58,907 bases of DNA, taken from positions 1-58,907 of the forward strand of contig WOGZ01000217.1 of NCBI GenBank assembly GCA_009733775.1, written 5' to 3'. This DNA is from Alectoria sarmentosa. Its lineage: Eukaryota; Ascomycota; Lecanoromycetes; Lecanorales; Parmeliaceae. Of this stretch, positions 24,522-34,701 are shown one piece after another. A model generated the notes under the pieces. That model ran no database searches. It was given only the letters and a program-made list of their open reading frames with translations, and had not been told where the DNA came from. Position numbers and translations under genes: made by a program. Position 1 is the first letter of the stretch; each line of letters begins with the position of its first letter.

Positions 24522-25484
24522 ATGAGACTCTTTTTCATCCGCCATGGCGAGACGGTCGATAATGTAGCCCACGTATAGTGAGAGTCCTCGTCTCTATCGC
24601 CATATTTCTGCGTGCTAACGCCACCTAGTGCTGGAGTCAAAGACTCCGCCCTGACCATCCACGGCAATCTGCAAGCTGAACGATTGGGGAAGTACTATGC
24701 CGAGAACGGACTACGTTTCAGAAAAATATTTTCCTCTGATCTGCAGCGTGCTTTTAAAACCGCAATTGCAATACGCCTGGCACAGCCCCTACCTGACTGC
24801 AATGCAGCACCTGAGGCAGAGTTGCACGTTACTGCGCTTACAGTCTTACGGGAGCAAGACTTCGGATTTTACGAAGGGAAGCCGTTTTATGCTCGTACTC
24901 GAGACTCCAATACATCAGGAAAAGAGAACCACCGCACTCAACATCAGGACGATATTGACTTCGAGGATGTCGAGTCGAAGGAGTCGATGGCCCTAAGGAT
25001 GTCGAGCTTCCTCCAGGATCATCTAGTACCCGCCATACAGAGTGAACCAATGGAGCACAACAGCGACATTGCGGTTGTATCTCACGGTATTATTCTGTCC
25101 CAGCTATGGAGATGCTTCCTTAAGCTCCTTGCAAAAAATAGCATCACATTATCACCAGGGCTCTCCGTGGGTACTGGTGGAATCACGCCACTTGAATATC
25201 TCGGCGGATGGTCAAACACCGGGTACCTGGAGCTGGAGATCTTCAAGAAAGAATTAGTTGCTAAAGGGGAGCTGGCAACCTCTATTGCTGTGCCGCTCAC
25301 TCTTGACCTATTCAACGCCGTCAGCGACACATCTCCACCGCTTTACCAATACAAAGTGACCGTGAAGACCGTTAATGGGAAAGAGCACTTGAAGGGTCTA
25401 AAACGCACCAGGGGTGTTGGCAGTTCAAAGTTTGACGAAGGCCAGAAAACCATTGAGTCATTCTTCAAGAAGAGGAGAGTGTGA
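24522..25484 (+). CDS. Histidine phosphatase (phosphoglycerate-mutase-like) with C-terminal PIP-box-like tail
   Basis: Exons 24522-24577 and 24629-25484 with a 51-nt intron (GTGAGA...CACCTAG) give 303 aa. The splice restores NVAHVYAGVKDSALT, as in the family. Branch-1 histidine phosphatase signatures are the nucleophile motif RHGE at residues 7-10, SSDLQRAFKTA, LREQDFGFYEGKPF carrying the acid/base Glu, and VVSHGI with the second His. Substrate is unknown; such proteins hydrolyse phosphomonoesters and need not be glycolytic. The last 13 residues are QKTIESFFKKRRV. QxxIxxFF followed by basic residues is the canonical PCNA-interacting (PIP) box, as in FEN1 or p21, which suggests recruitment to the sliding clamp in the nucleus. 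That role is inference; the motif is seen directly. Start is the ATG six residues before RHGE, typical for the family. Confidence 0.9.
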
Positions 25485-27861
25485 GGGCTAGAGTCATAGA
25501 TGGCAATGTCAAAATTCATACCAATCAATAACGTCTGTGGGTCTCGGCTCTTGGAGAAAGAGCGGAGCAGGACTTGGTGGCATATACCAGTCTTATGTTG
25601 CTGACGTGGACGGGAAGACCTCACTTCCTTTTATTGAGCCTTCGTCAGCCAACGCTGCTTAGTTCCAGCTGGCTGCCCACGCTGACACCAGCAACTGAAT
25701 TCCTCGACTACGTGACAACCGCGAAGCTCCTCTCAGCCAATGAGACATCAACTAGACGAATGATGTGGTTGCTATAAGATTTGGTAAGATGACGCCACCG
25801 ACAGCGCTTGGTGGACGGTGTTAGATCTCCGAGCTATACAAAAAATCGCGGTAAGCTCTCCGATTGCTATCTTCGGTCGCTATTTTTTCCCTGATGAAGC
25901 ACCTTATCACATATCACAGACCTGATCGGAAATATCATGTCGAGAAAACTATTGTACCAACTGCTGTCTGAGAACAAGCATCATCCTTTGATATACTACT
26001 GCACTTGTATAGAATTCAGCTAATACGGGAGAAGTGTACACGGGTCAGTACGGCCATCACATTGGCAGAATACGCAAAGGGGAGGGGAGAATTAGGAAGA
26101 CCGTAGGGTCTTGGCATTATTGTGCCTTGCGCAGGTGTTATTCGATTGCGATACCACATTCTATTGAGCTGTTGGCGAATCGCTCTCACAACTCAGATAG
26201 AGGTGTGTAACAGCTACTCTTCGTACAATACGTTGCTCTATAATAGCGTAGATTCCATCGAGCAGCTCCTTTACGTTGCCATCAACGAACGCTCCTCCAC
26301 ACATTGTCTCTTTAACCAATATCTCACTACCGAAAACATTGCCGTTCAGACCGCCTTGACTTGGACATTTAATAACGGCGTGTAAACGTTGTGAAATACG
26401 TAAACAGAATCACTAGCAAGTGTATCTAGAGGCCCACGGCGGATCCTACCAAGTACCCTTGAGAAGGTCGGGACTCTGCGCACGGCATCCATCTTTGCAT
26501 CATAAGCATCTGCCATCTTTGATTGAGATGAAGACACACCTTCCTCATCGATGCAGACACAATCAATCCGTAAGCGGATCGCAGGAGCATTAGCAAAGAG
26601 GAATGGAAGCGAAGTCGCAACGTTCTCGGTCACTTTCAGCTTGGTCTCGGTACGGATGATCTCATGATCTTTACTTTGACCATCTCAGGGAACACGAAAT
26701 TGCAATGTATTCCCCAGATCGATCAATTTTTAGACGCTATTCATTGAATACAGCAGGCCATTCATGCCGTCCTTCTTTTAAGAGCCTAATCTCTGTTATC
26801 CAGGACAGAAGCAAGCAAATACGTTGAGTATGCGGAGTAGGTAGGAGACTGTAAAATGAGCTGTGGTGCCGACTGCACGAAGACGTAAGATGCGTGACAT
26901 ATTGTAAGGAGAGGACTATTGGATAGGGGAAGAGCCTATTTGCAACATGGGGAGGCTTGCGCAGCAAGTAGCGGAAGCGGGAGGAATGTTCGATTCTCCT
27001 CATATTTGAGGCAGTCATACAACGCACAACGACCGCGAATGGGTTGTGTTTCTTGGATACTGTGTAATCACTTGACAAGAGGGTCGAAGACTTTGTCGAG
27101 GCACCATCCGTCTTCTACACCGTATGGCATCCAGACATAATTGGTTGCGGAAAGAAAACGGCTCTGTTTTGTATCCTGTAGAGAAGGGAAATTCCAAAAG
27201 AAGATTCGGCCATGATTGATTGAAGCAGGCATGTGACAAGTGTAGGGTCAAAAGATTGCTACATGTCAACGACAGGGCCTCTCGGGCCTACCTAGCCGAG
27301 CCTTCGGTTTTGGAATCTACAACAGTATGCGGAATCATCCCGCTCAAAGGCTGACTAATCTCCAACAGCAACAAGTTTTCCTCCACCTTCGCCATGATGG
27401 CTCTAAGTACCACCTCTCGTCGACTGCGACGGCGCTACAAAATAGAAAAATCCGATTACCTTTTAGAAGTTGCAGAAATATCGCTAGGTGACACCTGATG
27501 CCACCAGGGTTTCTCTTGCAGATCTGGATGGAAACCTTGAGCCCAATTAGAAAGAATCGGCCGCATTCGCTGGCCATGCAGAAACCAAGGCACAGAGGTG
27601 CAGATCCAAAGGCAAGAGTACCATACACAAAAGCATGAAAATATCCATGTTCCAGCTCTCCAATAGTCTTCGTTTCCTGTTTCTCACCTTGTCGTCGCGT
27701 CCCCGCCACCGCAGTGTTCAAGGAGGCTGGGACCGCCAACCACCTCGCCATGAACCACATATTTCATGACATTCTCTCTCACGGCTCACACTCTTCACGT
27801 TGCTTTTCGATCCTACGCAAGATCAATTGTCTCATATTTTCCGTTCAATTGATCTCAAAAG
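25485..27861. other. 2.4-kb intergenic region, nothing firmly supported
   Basis: It contains the 3' end of the phosphatase transcript and the promoter of the GPI-type protein. Several frames of 60-140 codons exist on both strands. A minus frame at 26346-26633 has a faint resemblance to HET-domain text (RIDCVCIDEEG) that is too short to call. I see no RNA gene or repeat. Confidence 0.4.
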
Positions 27862-28962
27862 ATGTTCTTTACTATTACTCGTCTAGGCCTCGCCCTATCG
27901 GCTCCATCCCTCATCCTAACACAATCAGTCACTACCTACTCCTTCACCGCAAATGGCACTCCAACCTCCCTCGTCTTCTCCATACCTACCGTTCAGACAA
28001 CTACTGTCACATACACCCAAGCCGCCTACACAATGACCCTCACACCTGTCCCCATGATCGAAACACATACCTTCACCGTCACAGCACCTGGAGATGAAAT
28101 ATCATCGATAGAAGGCGCAATACCTCAGTCCGTTCAAGCGATTGCGCCATCTGTTGCGCCAGGCCCCATAGTACCAGTGGTGATACATGGATACACCACA
28201 TCAATTCAAATACCCGCAGCAGCCTCGATCCCAGAGGGCACATACACACCATCACCTGTCCATATCGCCGCCGCAACACCAGTCGCAGTCTCAACTGCTG
28301 TAGCTGATGCTTCCCAAGCCGCCGCCAGTGCTCAGTCAGCAGCGTCCGAAGAAGGAGCCGTAGCTTCGAATGTTGCCGGAGACGCCAATCCACTTACTAC
28401 AGTTGTTGCCCCTGCAGCCACCGCTGCCGTCACCGTAGCTTCAAACGCTGCCGCAGATGTCAGCACCACCGTCGCTGGAATCCCAACACACCTTCCTATC
28501 CCAATTGTACCCCTTGTTCACGCCTCCGCGGCTGTTCAGAGCGCCGATGCCACAGCCTCCGCGTCTGCCTCTAATGCCGGTGCTAGTGCATCTTCTGTAG
28601 CCAACGGTGCCGTCTCGGTGGCTACTGAGGGTTTTGCTTCCACGGCTTCTGTGCCAAGGGCAATTATAACGGATACGACTTCTCTGCTCACGCCTACTCC
28701 TATCATCGCGAGCGTTGCGTCTGCGTCGGCAGGTATGGTGACCTCGACCACTTCAACTACTGGTACCACATCGACCACATCGAGCTCAGCAGTTGGCTCC
28801 TCCAGTTCTTCTGCTCCACCTTCTTCGAGCTCGTCATCGACTGCCCCAGCGCCAAGCACAAGTAGTACTGCGGCGCCGAAATCGGGAGCTATGGGAAGAA
28901 AGATTGGTGGAAACCTGCTGGGTGCTGTGGTTGGGGCTGTCGGGCTGCTTTTTGTTGTTTGA
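27862..28962 (+). CDS. Ser/Thr/Ala-rich GPI-anchored cell-wall protein
   Basis: Intronless, 366 aa. It starts with a hydrophobic secretion signal (MFFTITRLGLALSAPSLILT). A region rich in Thr, Ser, Ala and Val follows, with many possible O-mannosylation sites (YTQAAYTMT, SSIEGAIPQ). After a poly-Ser/Thr stalk at about residues 295-340 comes a short polar spacer and a hydrophobic C-terminal tail (GGNLLGAVVGAVGLLFVV) of the kind removed when a GPI anchor is attached. This architecture indicates a plasma-membrane or wall mannoprotein. No catalytic domain is visible and I do not recognise a named family. The start is supported by the immediate signal peptide and an AAAAG context before ATG. The low-complexity region makes orthology hard to judge. 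Confidence 0.8.
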   Translation: MFFTITRLGLALSAPSLILTQSVTTYSFTANGTPTSLVFSIPTVQTTTVTYTQAAYTMTLTPVPMIETHTFTVTAPGDEISSIEGAIPQSVQAIAPSVAPGPIVPVVIHGYTTSIQIPAAASIPEGTYTPSPVHIAAATPVAVSTAVADASQAAASAQSAASEEGAVASNVAGDANPLTTVVAPAATAAVTVASNAAADVSTTVAGIPTHLPIPIVPLVHASAAVQSADATASASASNAGASASSVANGAVSVATEGFASTASVPRAIITDTTSLLTPTPIIASVASASAGMVTSTTSTTGTTSTTSSSAVGSSSSSAPPSSSSSSTAPAPSTSSTAAPKSGAMGRKIGGNLLGAVVGAVGLLFVV

Positions 28963-29416
28963 GACGATCGTACATGGGAGGTGAAAGGATTGAATGCGAT
29001 GATACCATTTTGCTGCAAGAATTTGACGTTTCAGACACTGCTGGGCGAGGAGTGTGGTGAAAGGGAAGGCTTCTAAGCCATGCATGGTGATCGATTGTTG
29101 TGAACACGAGAGAACGAAATTTATGCAAATAGGAAGTTACATTTATAGGTCATAATCTAATACACTAAATCTGATGTGCAGCCGCTCGCTGATGGCGTCA
29201 CCATGGAATGCGTCTTCGCTCCAACCTTTTCTCTCAACAGTAGAAACTTTGACGACCCTTTAACAGACAGTCGCAAGATAATCGAAATTCGCGAATGTAA
29301 TTGGTTGCAACCTCGTAGAAGCCATATGTAAAGGGATCTTTCCATACCTCGTTCCTTGGGCCGCACTCTCCCTGTCACCAACCCTCAGCCCCGATTATGT
29401 GCCCTCGATCCCACGC
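28963..29416. other. Convergent 3' interval
   Basis: The GPI-type gene (plus) and tsc13 (minus) end towards each other here. The interval should hold both 3' untranslated regions. No gene is seen in it. Confidence 0.5.
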
Positions 29417-30451
29417 CTACCAGATCCCAGGCAACATGGAGAACCGCTTCTTCTGATATTTCCCCCCAAAATCCTTTCTGTACCTCGCCTCTTTCTTCTT
29501 CGCCCAAAGGCCCATCTGTGCAGCGGCTACTACTGCAAATAGAACCGTACTCCAACTCCACGACACCAGCGCGATCCCAATCCACGCCATCGTCTCAAAC
29601 ATGTAGTTCGGGCAAGTCACCAACCCGAAGCCTAGACCTTGCGGTATTCCCCTCTCTGCTCCTCCCGAAGACCGTAGACTTCGTAGAGTCAGGTGGTTGG
29701 ATAAGTTTCCTATCTCCCCAATAACGAACAGCGCTAGCCCGGGATACGTGATCGAGGGATTCGACTCTCGGGCAGCTAGAGCAGACGGAAGGTAGATCCA
29801 ATAAGCCATGTTCAGGCCTGATAGGAGCCAGTAATGGGCACTGTTTTTGAAAATGTTAAAGGCGGGCATAGTGGCAGAGCTAAAACGGTGGACGAAGAGG
29901 GTTTCTAGTTCGCGTTTGGCGAAGTGCAGGCATACCAGGGCGAGGGTGAGGGTTTGTAGATAGGAAGGGCCAGAGCCGGTGGATGTGGAAGGGAGGATGA
30001 GGTAGAGGAGGGGGTGGATGAGGAGGGGACCTAGGTATTCGACTAAATGGCCTTGTGATTAATATCGATACTCAAGAGTGCAATTTTGAGTTTGTGAGAG
30101 TCGCATACCTAAGAACACAGTCCGCCACGCTATCTGTGGGCCTAGATCCTTGACATATATCGTACTCTGCTCCCGAAGCCCAGTCAAGTCAATGGAGAGA
30201 TCTTTACTGTTGGGCACGAAGGAGCCATCGCTGCCTTTTGTAACGCGAAGGCGGTGGATGGTCGTGCCAGCTTTGAGAGCCAATTGTTTGTAGAGCTCGG
30301 AAGTGGGACCGTTGGTTGGTAGGGAGACTTCTTCGGGAAGCTTCTTGACTGGTTTGCCTAGGTCTTGGTTAGGCTTTGAGCGTAAGTGGGCGAGTGCTGA
30401 GGGTTGCTTACCTCGCGGGCGCACGGCGAGAGTCATCTTCTGAGCAGCCAT
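29417..30451 (-). CDS. TSC13: Very-long-chain trans-2-enoyl-CoA reductase
   Basis: Catalyses the last step of the microsomal fatty-acid elongation cycle, reducing trans-2-enoyl-CoA with NADPH to supply very-long-chain acyl chains for sphingolipids; an integral ER membrane protein. Exons 30412-30451, 30109-30357 and 29417-30051 (introns of 54 and 57 nt) give 307 aa, matching the ~310 of yeast Tsc13. An N-terminal ubiquitin-like fold region (TIHRLRVTKGSDG, SIDLTGLREQSTIYVKDLG) leads into GPQIAWRTVFLGHLVEYLGP. Several hydrophobic helices follow, then the steroid-5-alpha-reductase-type C-terminal domain (NYMFETMAWIG, KYQKKRFSMLPGIW). Intron 1 has a length divisible by three, so the genomic frame reads through it and adds 18 spurious residues after RPRG; removing them restores RPRGKPVKKLP as in homologues. 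Confidence 0.93.
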
Positions 30452-32191
30452 TGTAGCTATGAAGAGTCAGAAGGAATGTGAACAAGTACAGAGGAAGCCT
30501 TAGAATGCAAAATTGGGATGCTGAGCGTTTGGACCTTGCCGAGGCTCGATTTTATGCCAAGAAATGTGGGGCTACGGGCATTTTGACATCTCAGCTCCCG
30601 AGCCGTGGCTTGGCAGATTTCAAGCACGCTCATTGATCACATCTCTTTACTACTTTCCTGTAAGCGGCCAAGACTGGCTTGGTCGCTCATGGCAGCTAGC
30701 AAGGGGTGGAAAAGAGAAGCGCGCCAATTGTTGCATCCATCTAAGTAGGCTTGTCAACAAACGGCGCTCCTCACGTCGATCTTGTGTTACCACTTACCAT
30801 TCACCGACGCTCGAGCTACGCGTCATGACGGACATCAGCAGTCATCTTCTAAGACCGATTCGTAGGAAATAGACAGCGGCAATATTGGACATGAGAACTC
30901 TAAGGATGCGCCAAATCAACTGCAAAAACTGGAAGTCAGGGCAACGAAAATTCGGCTCTTGATCGCACCAGAAGAGGGGGCAGACAACGAGAAACCGTTC
31001 CAATGGACAGTGTATTGCAAATCAGGACTCAGCAGGAGGATTACTCGGGCCTTCGACCATGGTCAAGTAGTGATGTTGGCTCGGACTCGAGTTAGCATCC
31101 GTTGGGTAGATCTGACTCGCCTTCGTTGGACATCCAAGAGACTCATTTCTGCCAACCATTGAACATGCACCTGCTTGACTACAAGTATTACACTCTTGCT
31201 TCTTCTTCAATCATCATTTCAGGCTGAAACTCCTTTTTGGAAGAAGATACATTCTGCTGTACTACATAGTGCAAGATCATTGAAAGATCACATCGTACTT
31301 TCCGTCGAACTTCTTCACTGAAGGCATTTGTACCTCATCTCTGGTCTTCGTTATTCACTACCTCATCTACACTTGCAAATCCAGTCCGAGAGCTTTGTCC
31401 AAAGTTCTCTTCGGCCTTCCACCACTACTTTATCATCTTTCCCAGCCTTGTCGTGTCTTCTCCAATGCTGGATTGTTACACGGACAAAGACATACCTTCT
31501 ACCGAGCTCTGAGTTTGCGATATCTTGCCGGTCCAAATACTGCTATTCCTTGCGTCTCCGTCGCTTGGTCAAAGTCGTTCCTTGATCTCTGGTGGTCTGT
31601 ATATCTCCTTACCTCCACCCTCCCTTGGTATTTCCCACTACGTTCCTACACCTTCGTTAGAATTCAGGCTACGCACACTCGACTTTCATAGACCGTCCAT
31701 TGCGCGATTGATATCACAGACTCAAGCACCGCTGCTCTAGATACGCACAACCTAGGATCGGTCTCCTCTCTCAAAGCATTTCTCCAGACCTTGATAAGCA
31801 TCATTTACGCTCATGCTAGTCCAGCCTAACATCGGTCTCCAGATCCGACCCGTCAATTCCGATTTCCAACACTCTCTCTGGCAAGCATCTTCGCTTCAAG
31901 CAACGAATCAGTCATAAATTGGACCCAATTGTACATCCTGACACTGCAGCATACGCAGCCAGCTGGACTGCAACCCGTTTCCTCACTCATTGTACCTTGG
32001 ATTTGTCGATGGGTTCGCGCCAAGTGGCCATAAGCTGTACTAAGAAAGCCGTAGACGTTCTTAGGCTTTGAACGCGCCAGTCACACTCTCATGTCTGGAA
32101 ATCCATTGCGAGACCGTCTCACACCTCGATTCACTGCAGCCAAACCTTCGCCTCACTGCACCTAAGCCTGGACTCTCTCGAACCATTAGTG
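30452..32191. other. 1.7-kb divergent intergenic region with pyrimidine-rich leader
   Basis: tsc13 (minus) and the triple-zinc-cluster gene (plus) diverge across this interval. From about 31200 to 32190 the plus strand is markedly rich in C and T, with many CTTC, TCTC and CATC runs, which is typical of long fungal 5' leaders. A long leader with possible upstream open frames for the downstream gene is likely. The open frames here look like chance products of that composition. Confidence 0.45.
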
Positions 32192-34057
32192 ATGGCCTCC
32201 ATGGAAATCACCCCGCCGCCTGAGGACCTTCAAAAGTGGTATGACGAGCTTTACGCTGATCTACCAGATTTGCCTGATGCCTCGGAAGATTCCTCGAGGT
32301 CGAAATACGATTTCCGCATAGCTGTTCGGGAAAACAACAGTTTTCCAATCACATACCTCGATCAGGATGAGAGCGGTACGTTTGATCCAGCTTGCAAAAA
32401 GCCGCCAGAATGCGTACCTATCAGCAGAAAAAAGCGGGAAAAAAGAGAGCGCATTGAGTACGGGACACCCAAGAAACTCAAGACCAACACTTGGCAGGGA
32501 GGAAGATGGATAGGACGTCAACTTCCAGTGGTATTCACATTCGCCTCTGAAATGGGACGAGCAGCACTGAAGGACTATGGCACATCACTTGACAACTGGC
32601 CAGAGCGCTTGCCGGATCCAGACAGTAGTGATGATAGCCTGACTGACTGGCCAGACTTCTCAGCCCAATCATATGGTCTCCGCGAACGTAGGAGATGTGA
32701 TCTTTCGGATCCTGCAAATGCAGCTGGGGATGATGACCTCCTTTTAGAAGACATAACGCTAGGCTATCCAGCTTACCGAGGATGCAAAGGATGCTTCGAA
32801 TGGGGGTTCCGTTGCCCTTTGCTGGACGAAGGGTCTAGATATCCATGCGCAGAATGCGCTGCCGACAATGCTGAGTGCGAACTCATTGTAGACCCAGCTG
32901 TGAAGCGCACTTGTGAAGGATGTCGGAGCCGGAGGCAGCAGTGTTCTTACAGAGAAAAGGGAAGCGACCATACTGAACCATGCCAGCAGTGTGCCAATGC
33001 TTCTCGGAAATGCGTAGCGGGACCGGTAAGTGGAAGGACAAGGACCGGGCCATCGCTGGACCAAGCTGCTCCTCGACGTGCCCCTCGACCCCGAAAAAAG
33101 CGTCCACAACCCCGAAGACCAAACTTAAGCTGCACCCGATGCCTACGAGATAAGGAATGGTGCTCGCGCATAAGCTACAGTGAGCAGGCAGAGTGCAGCC
33201 ATTGTTGTAATGGAGGCACAACCTGCACCGTCGCGTCACTAGACCCTGAAGTCACCATGTCTAACAAAGGGAAAGAAAAGGAGCATGAAATCTTTAGCTA
33301 CAAGCGAAGTCAACCGGTGACTGCAGAGCCAACGAAGTCGAATCGATGCCGGACCATCACTACAAACCTTGCCCACCCAATCCAATTCAACTATGCATAT
33401 GATGACGATGAAAAAACAGCGCCATGTCACTGGTGTGAAGATGCGATTTACGGTATTCTTGGACTTGGAAAAATTGAAGTTGAAATCATCGACAACGAAG
33501 ACGGTCAAGGTTTCATTGAAACTGTAGGCGGCCACACAGGAACCTACGGTCATAGCCGTATGTGCGAGTTTTGCACAACGGATCGCCTCAAGATCACGGC
33601 TTGCCAAAATCATGAAATCCAGCTCATTGAGGGCATGGATCCAGGAAAATTCGACTACAAAGCGGTGACGGAGTGGATGATGCCAGGCATGGCATCGTTG
33701 GCACCGTTTGCATGGTGCTCCATATGCCCTAGCCCTGCATTTTTCTTTTGCTCCACGAAACCAGATATCGAAGTAGATGGACATGGTGAGGATTCTTATC
33801 TGGGGGATCAGAAAGGGTGTGGCTTGTTGTTATGCGAGTCTTGTGCTGTCACCTTGGTTGGTCAGCACCAAGGAAATCTGGACAGACTGATTGATAGCCT
33901 GGAACATAATGGAGATGACGAAGGGTTTGGGATACGAGCGGATGCAAGCTTTCTACATCCAAAAGGGGAACTTTTGCGGAGAATGGGAGGTTTCTCAAGC
34001 CCGTTTCTCGCAAATCCGATGACTCATATTTACGATGATGTAGGCCTCCAGCTCTGA
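32192..34057 (+). CDS. Protein with three tandem Zn2Cys6-like cysteine clusters
   Basis: Intronless, 621 aa, starting MASMEITPPPEDLQKWYDELY (the GTG just upstream is not a fungal start). After an acidic N-terminus and a basic patch near residue 80 (SRKKREKRERIEYG) come three clusters at 198-229, 241-274 and 314-345. Each has six Cys spaced C-x2-C-x6-C-x10/12-C-x2-C-x6-C, the spacing of the fungal binuclear zinc cluster. A very basic linker (PRRAPRPRKKRPQPRRP) lies between the second and third. A second Cys-rich region from about 412 to 565 carries CHWC, CEFC, CSIC and CESC pairs, suggesting another zinc-binding fold. Ordinary Zn2Cys6 regulators have one cluster and a fungal_trans domain; this protein lacks the latter. 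DNA binding is plausible but unproven, because only the second cluster has the usual basic loop (RSRRQQ). I do not recognise a named family. Confidence 0.8.
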   Translation: MASMEITPPPEDLQKWYDELYADLPDLPDASEDSSRSKYDFRIAVRENNSFPITYLDQDESGTFDPACKKPPECVPISRKKREKRERIEYGTPKKLKTNTWQGGRWIGRQLPVVFTFASEMGRAALKDYGTSLDNWPERLPDPDSSDDSLTDWPDFSAQSYGLRERRRCDLSDPANAAGDDDLLLEDITLGYPAYRGCKGCFEWGFRCPLLDEGSRYPCAECAADNAECELIVDPAVKRTCEGCRSRRQQCSYREKGSDHTEPCQQCANASRKCVAGPVSGRTRTGPSLDQAAPRRAPRPRKKRPQPRRPNLSCTRCLRDKEWCSRISYSEQAECSHCCNGGTTCTVASLDPEVTMSNKGKEKEHEIFSYKRSQPVTAEPTKSNRCRTITTNLAHPIQFNYAYDDDEKTAPCHWCEDAIYGILGLGKIEVEIIDNEDGQGFIETVGGHTGTYGHSRMCEFCTTDRLKITACQNHEIQLIEGMDPGKFDYKAVTEWMMPGMASLAPFAWCSICPSPAFFFCSTKPDIEVDGHGEDSYLGDQKGCGLLLCESCAVTLVGQHQGNLDRLIDSLEHNGDDEGFGIRADASFLHPKGELLRRMGGFSSPFLANPMTHIYDDVGLQL

Positions 34058-34701
34058 TTAAGACTGGAAATCCTGCCCCAAAGGTCGACAAGATGGGAGA
34101 TTTCATGGCTTTGAACGGGCACTGGGATAACCAGGATGACGACGAGCCAGGGATATTCAAGCAAGAGGAGTTGAAAGATTGAAAGGGGGAAAGGACGAGA
34201 GCACTCCAGAGATTTTTTTTTGAACTTGCCTCAGCGATAGGTCTTGGCTCACATTGGACTTTTAACATTCTGAATCTAGCCTATTGACACTTGCTTCTCG
34301 TCATTCTGACTTCCAACGTCATTCTCTTCGGGTCTCCCTCACGTCTTCAACGATGCTCCCAACGCAGCGAGGCGAAGATTAGAAGGCTCTTACATGTATT
34401 CGTAGATTTCGATTGGTAATTAGCATTGTTGAACAATCCTTATTCGCAAATGTATCATTGCATATTGTGACGAATGAATTAATCGTAGCCCTACTATGAT
34501 CCTCGGTTGGTGGATGCGATCAGTTGCGGCGACCTGGAACGACCGTTGTGCAGCCTTGGCGGCACCGTCCAGGCGCGTTCCCCAATTTAGGCGCGAAAGA
34601 GCAATGATCAAACAATGAAATCAATAACAAAAGTGGGCCGCGATGCGAATGGACTGATGAGGTCGAGGCTGGGATATATACTGCCATGATTCTCCGGTAC
34701 G
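34058..34701. other. Intergenic interval upstream of dynactin
   Basis: Trailer of the cysteine-cluster gene and promoter of the dynactin gene, both on the plus strand. No additional gene or repeat is visible. Confidence 0.45.

Noticed and set aside
26346..26633. Possible HET-domain relic (RIDCVCIDEEG)
   Set aside because: Only about ten residues resemble the family and the following text does not continue it.
27344..27760. 138-codon minus frame upstream of the GPI-type gene
   Set aside because: Overlaps the likely promoter, has Cys/Trp-rich chance-like text and no splice or domain support.
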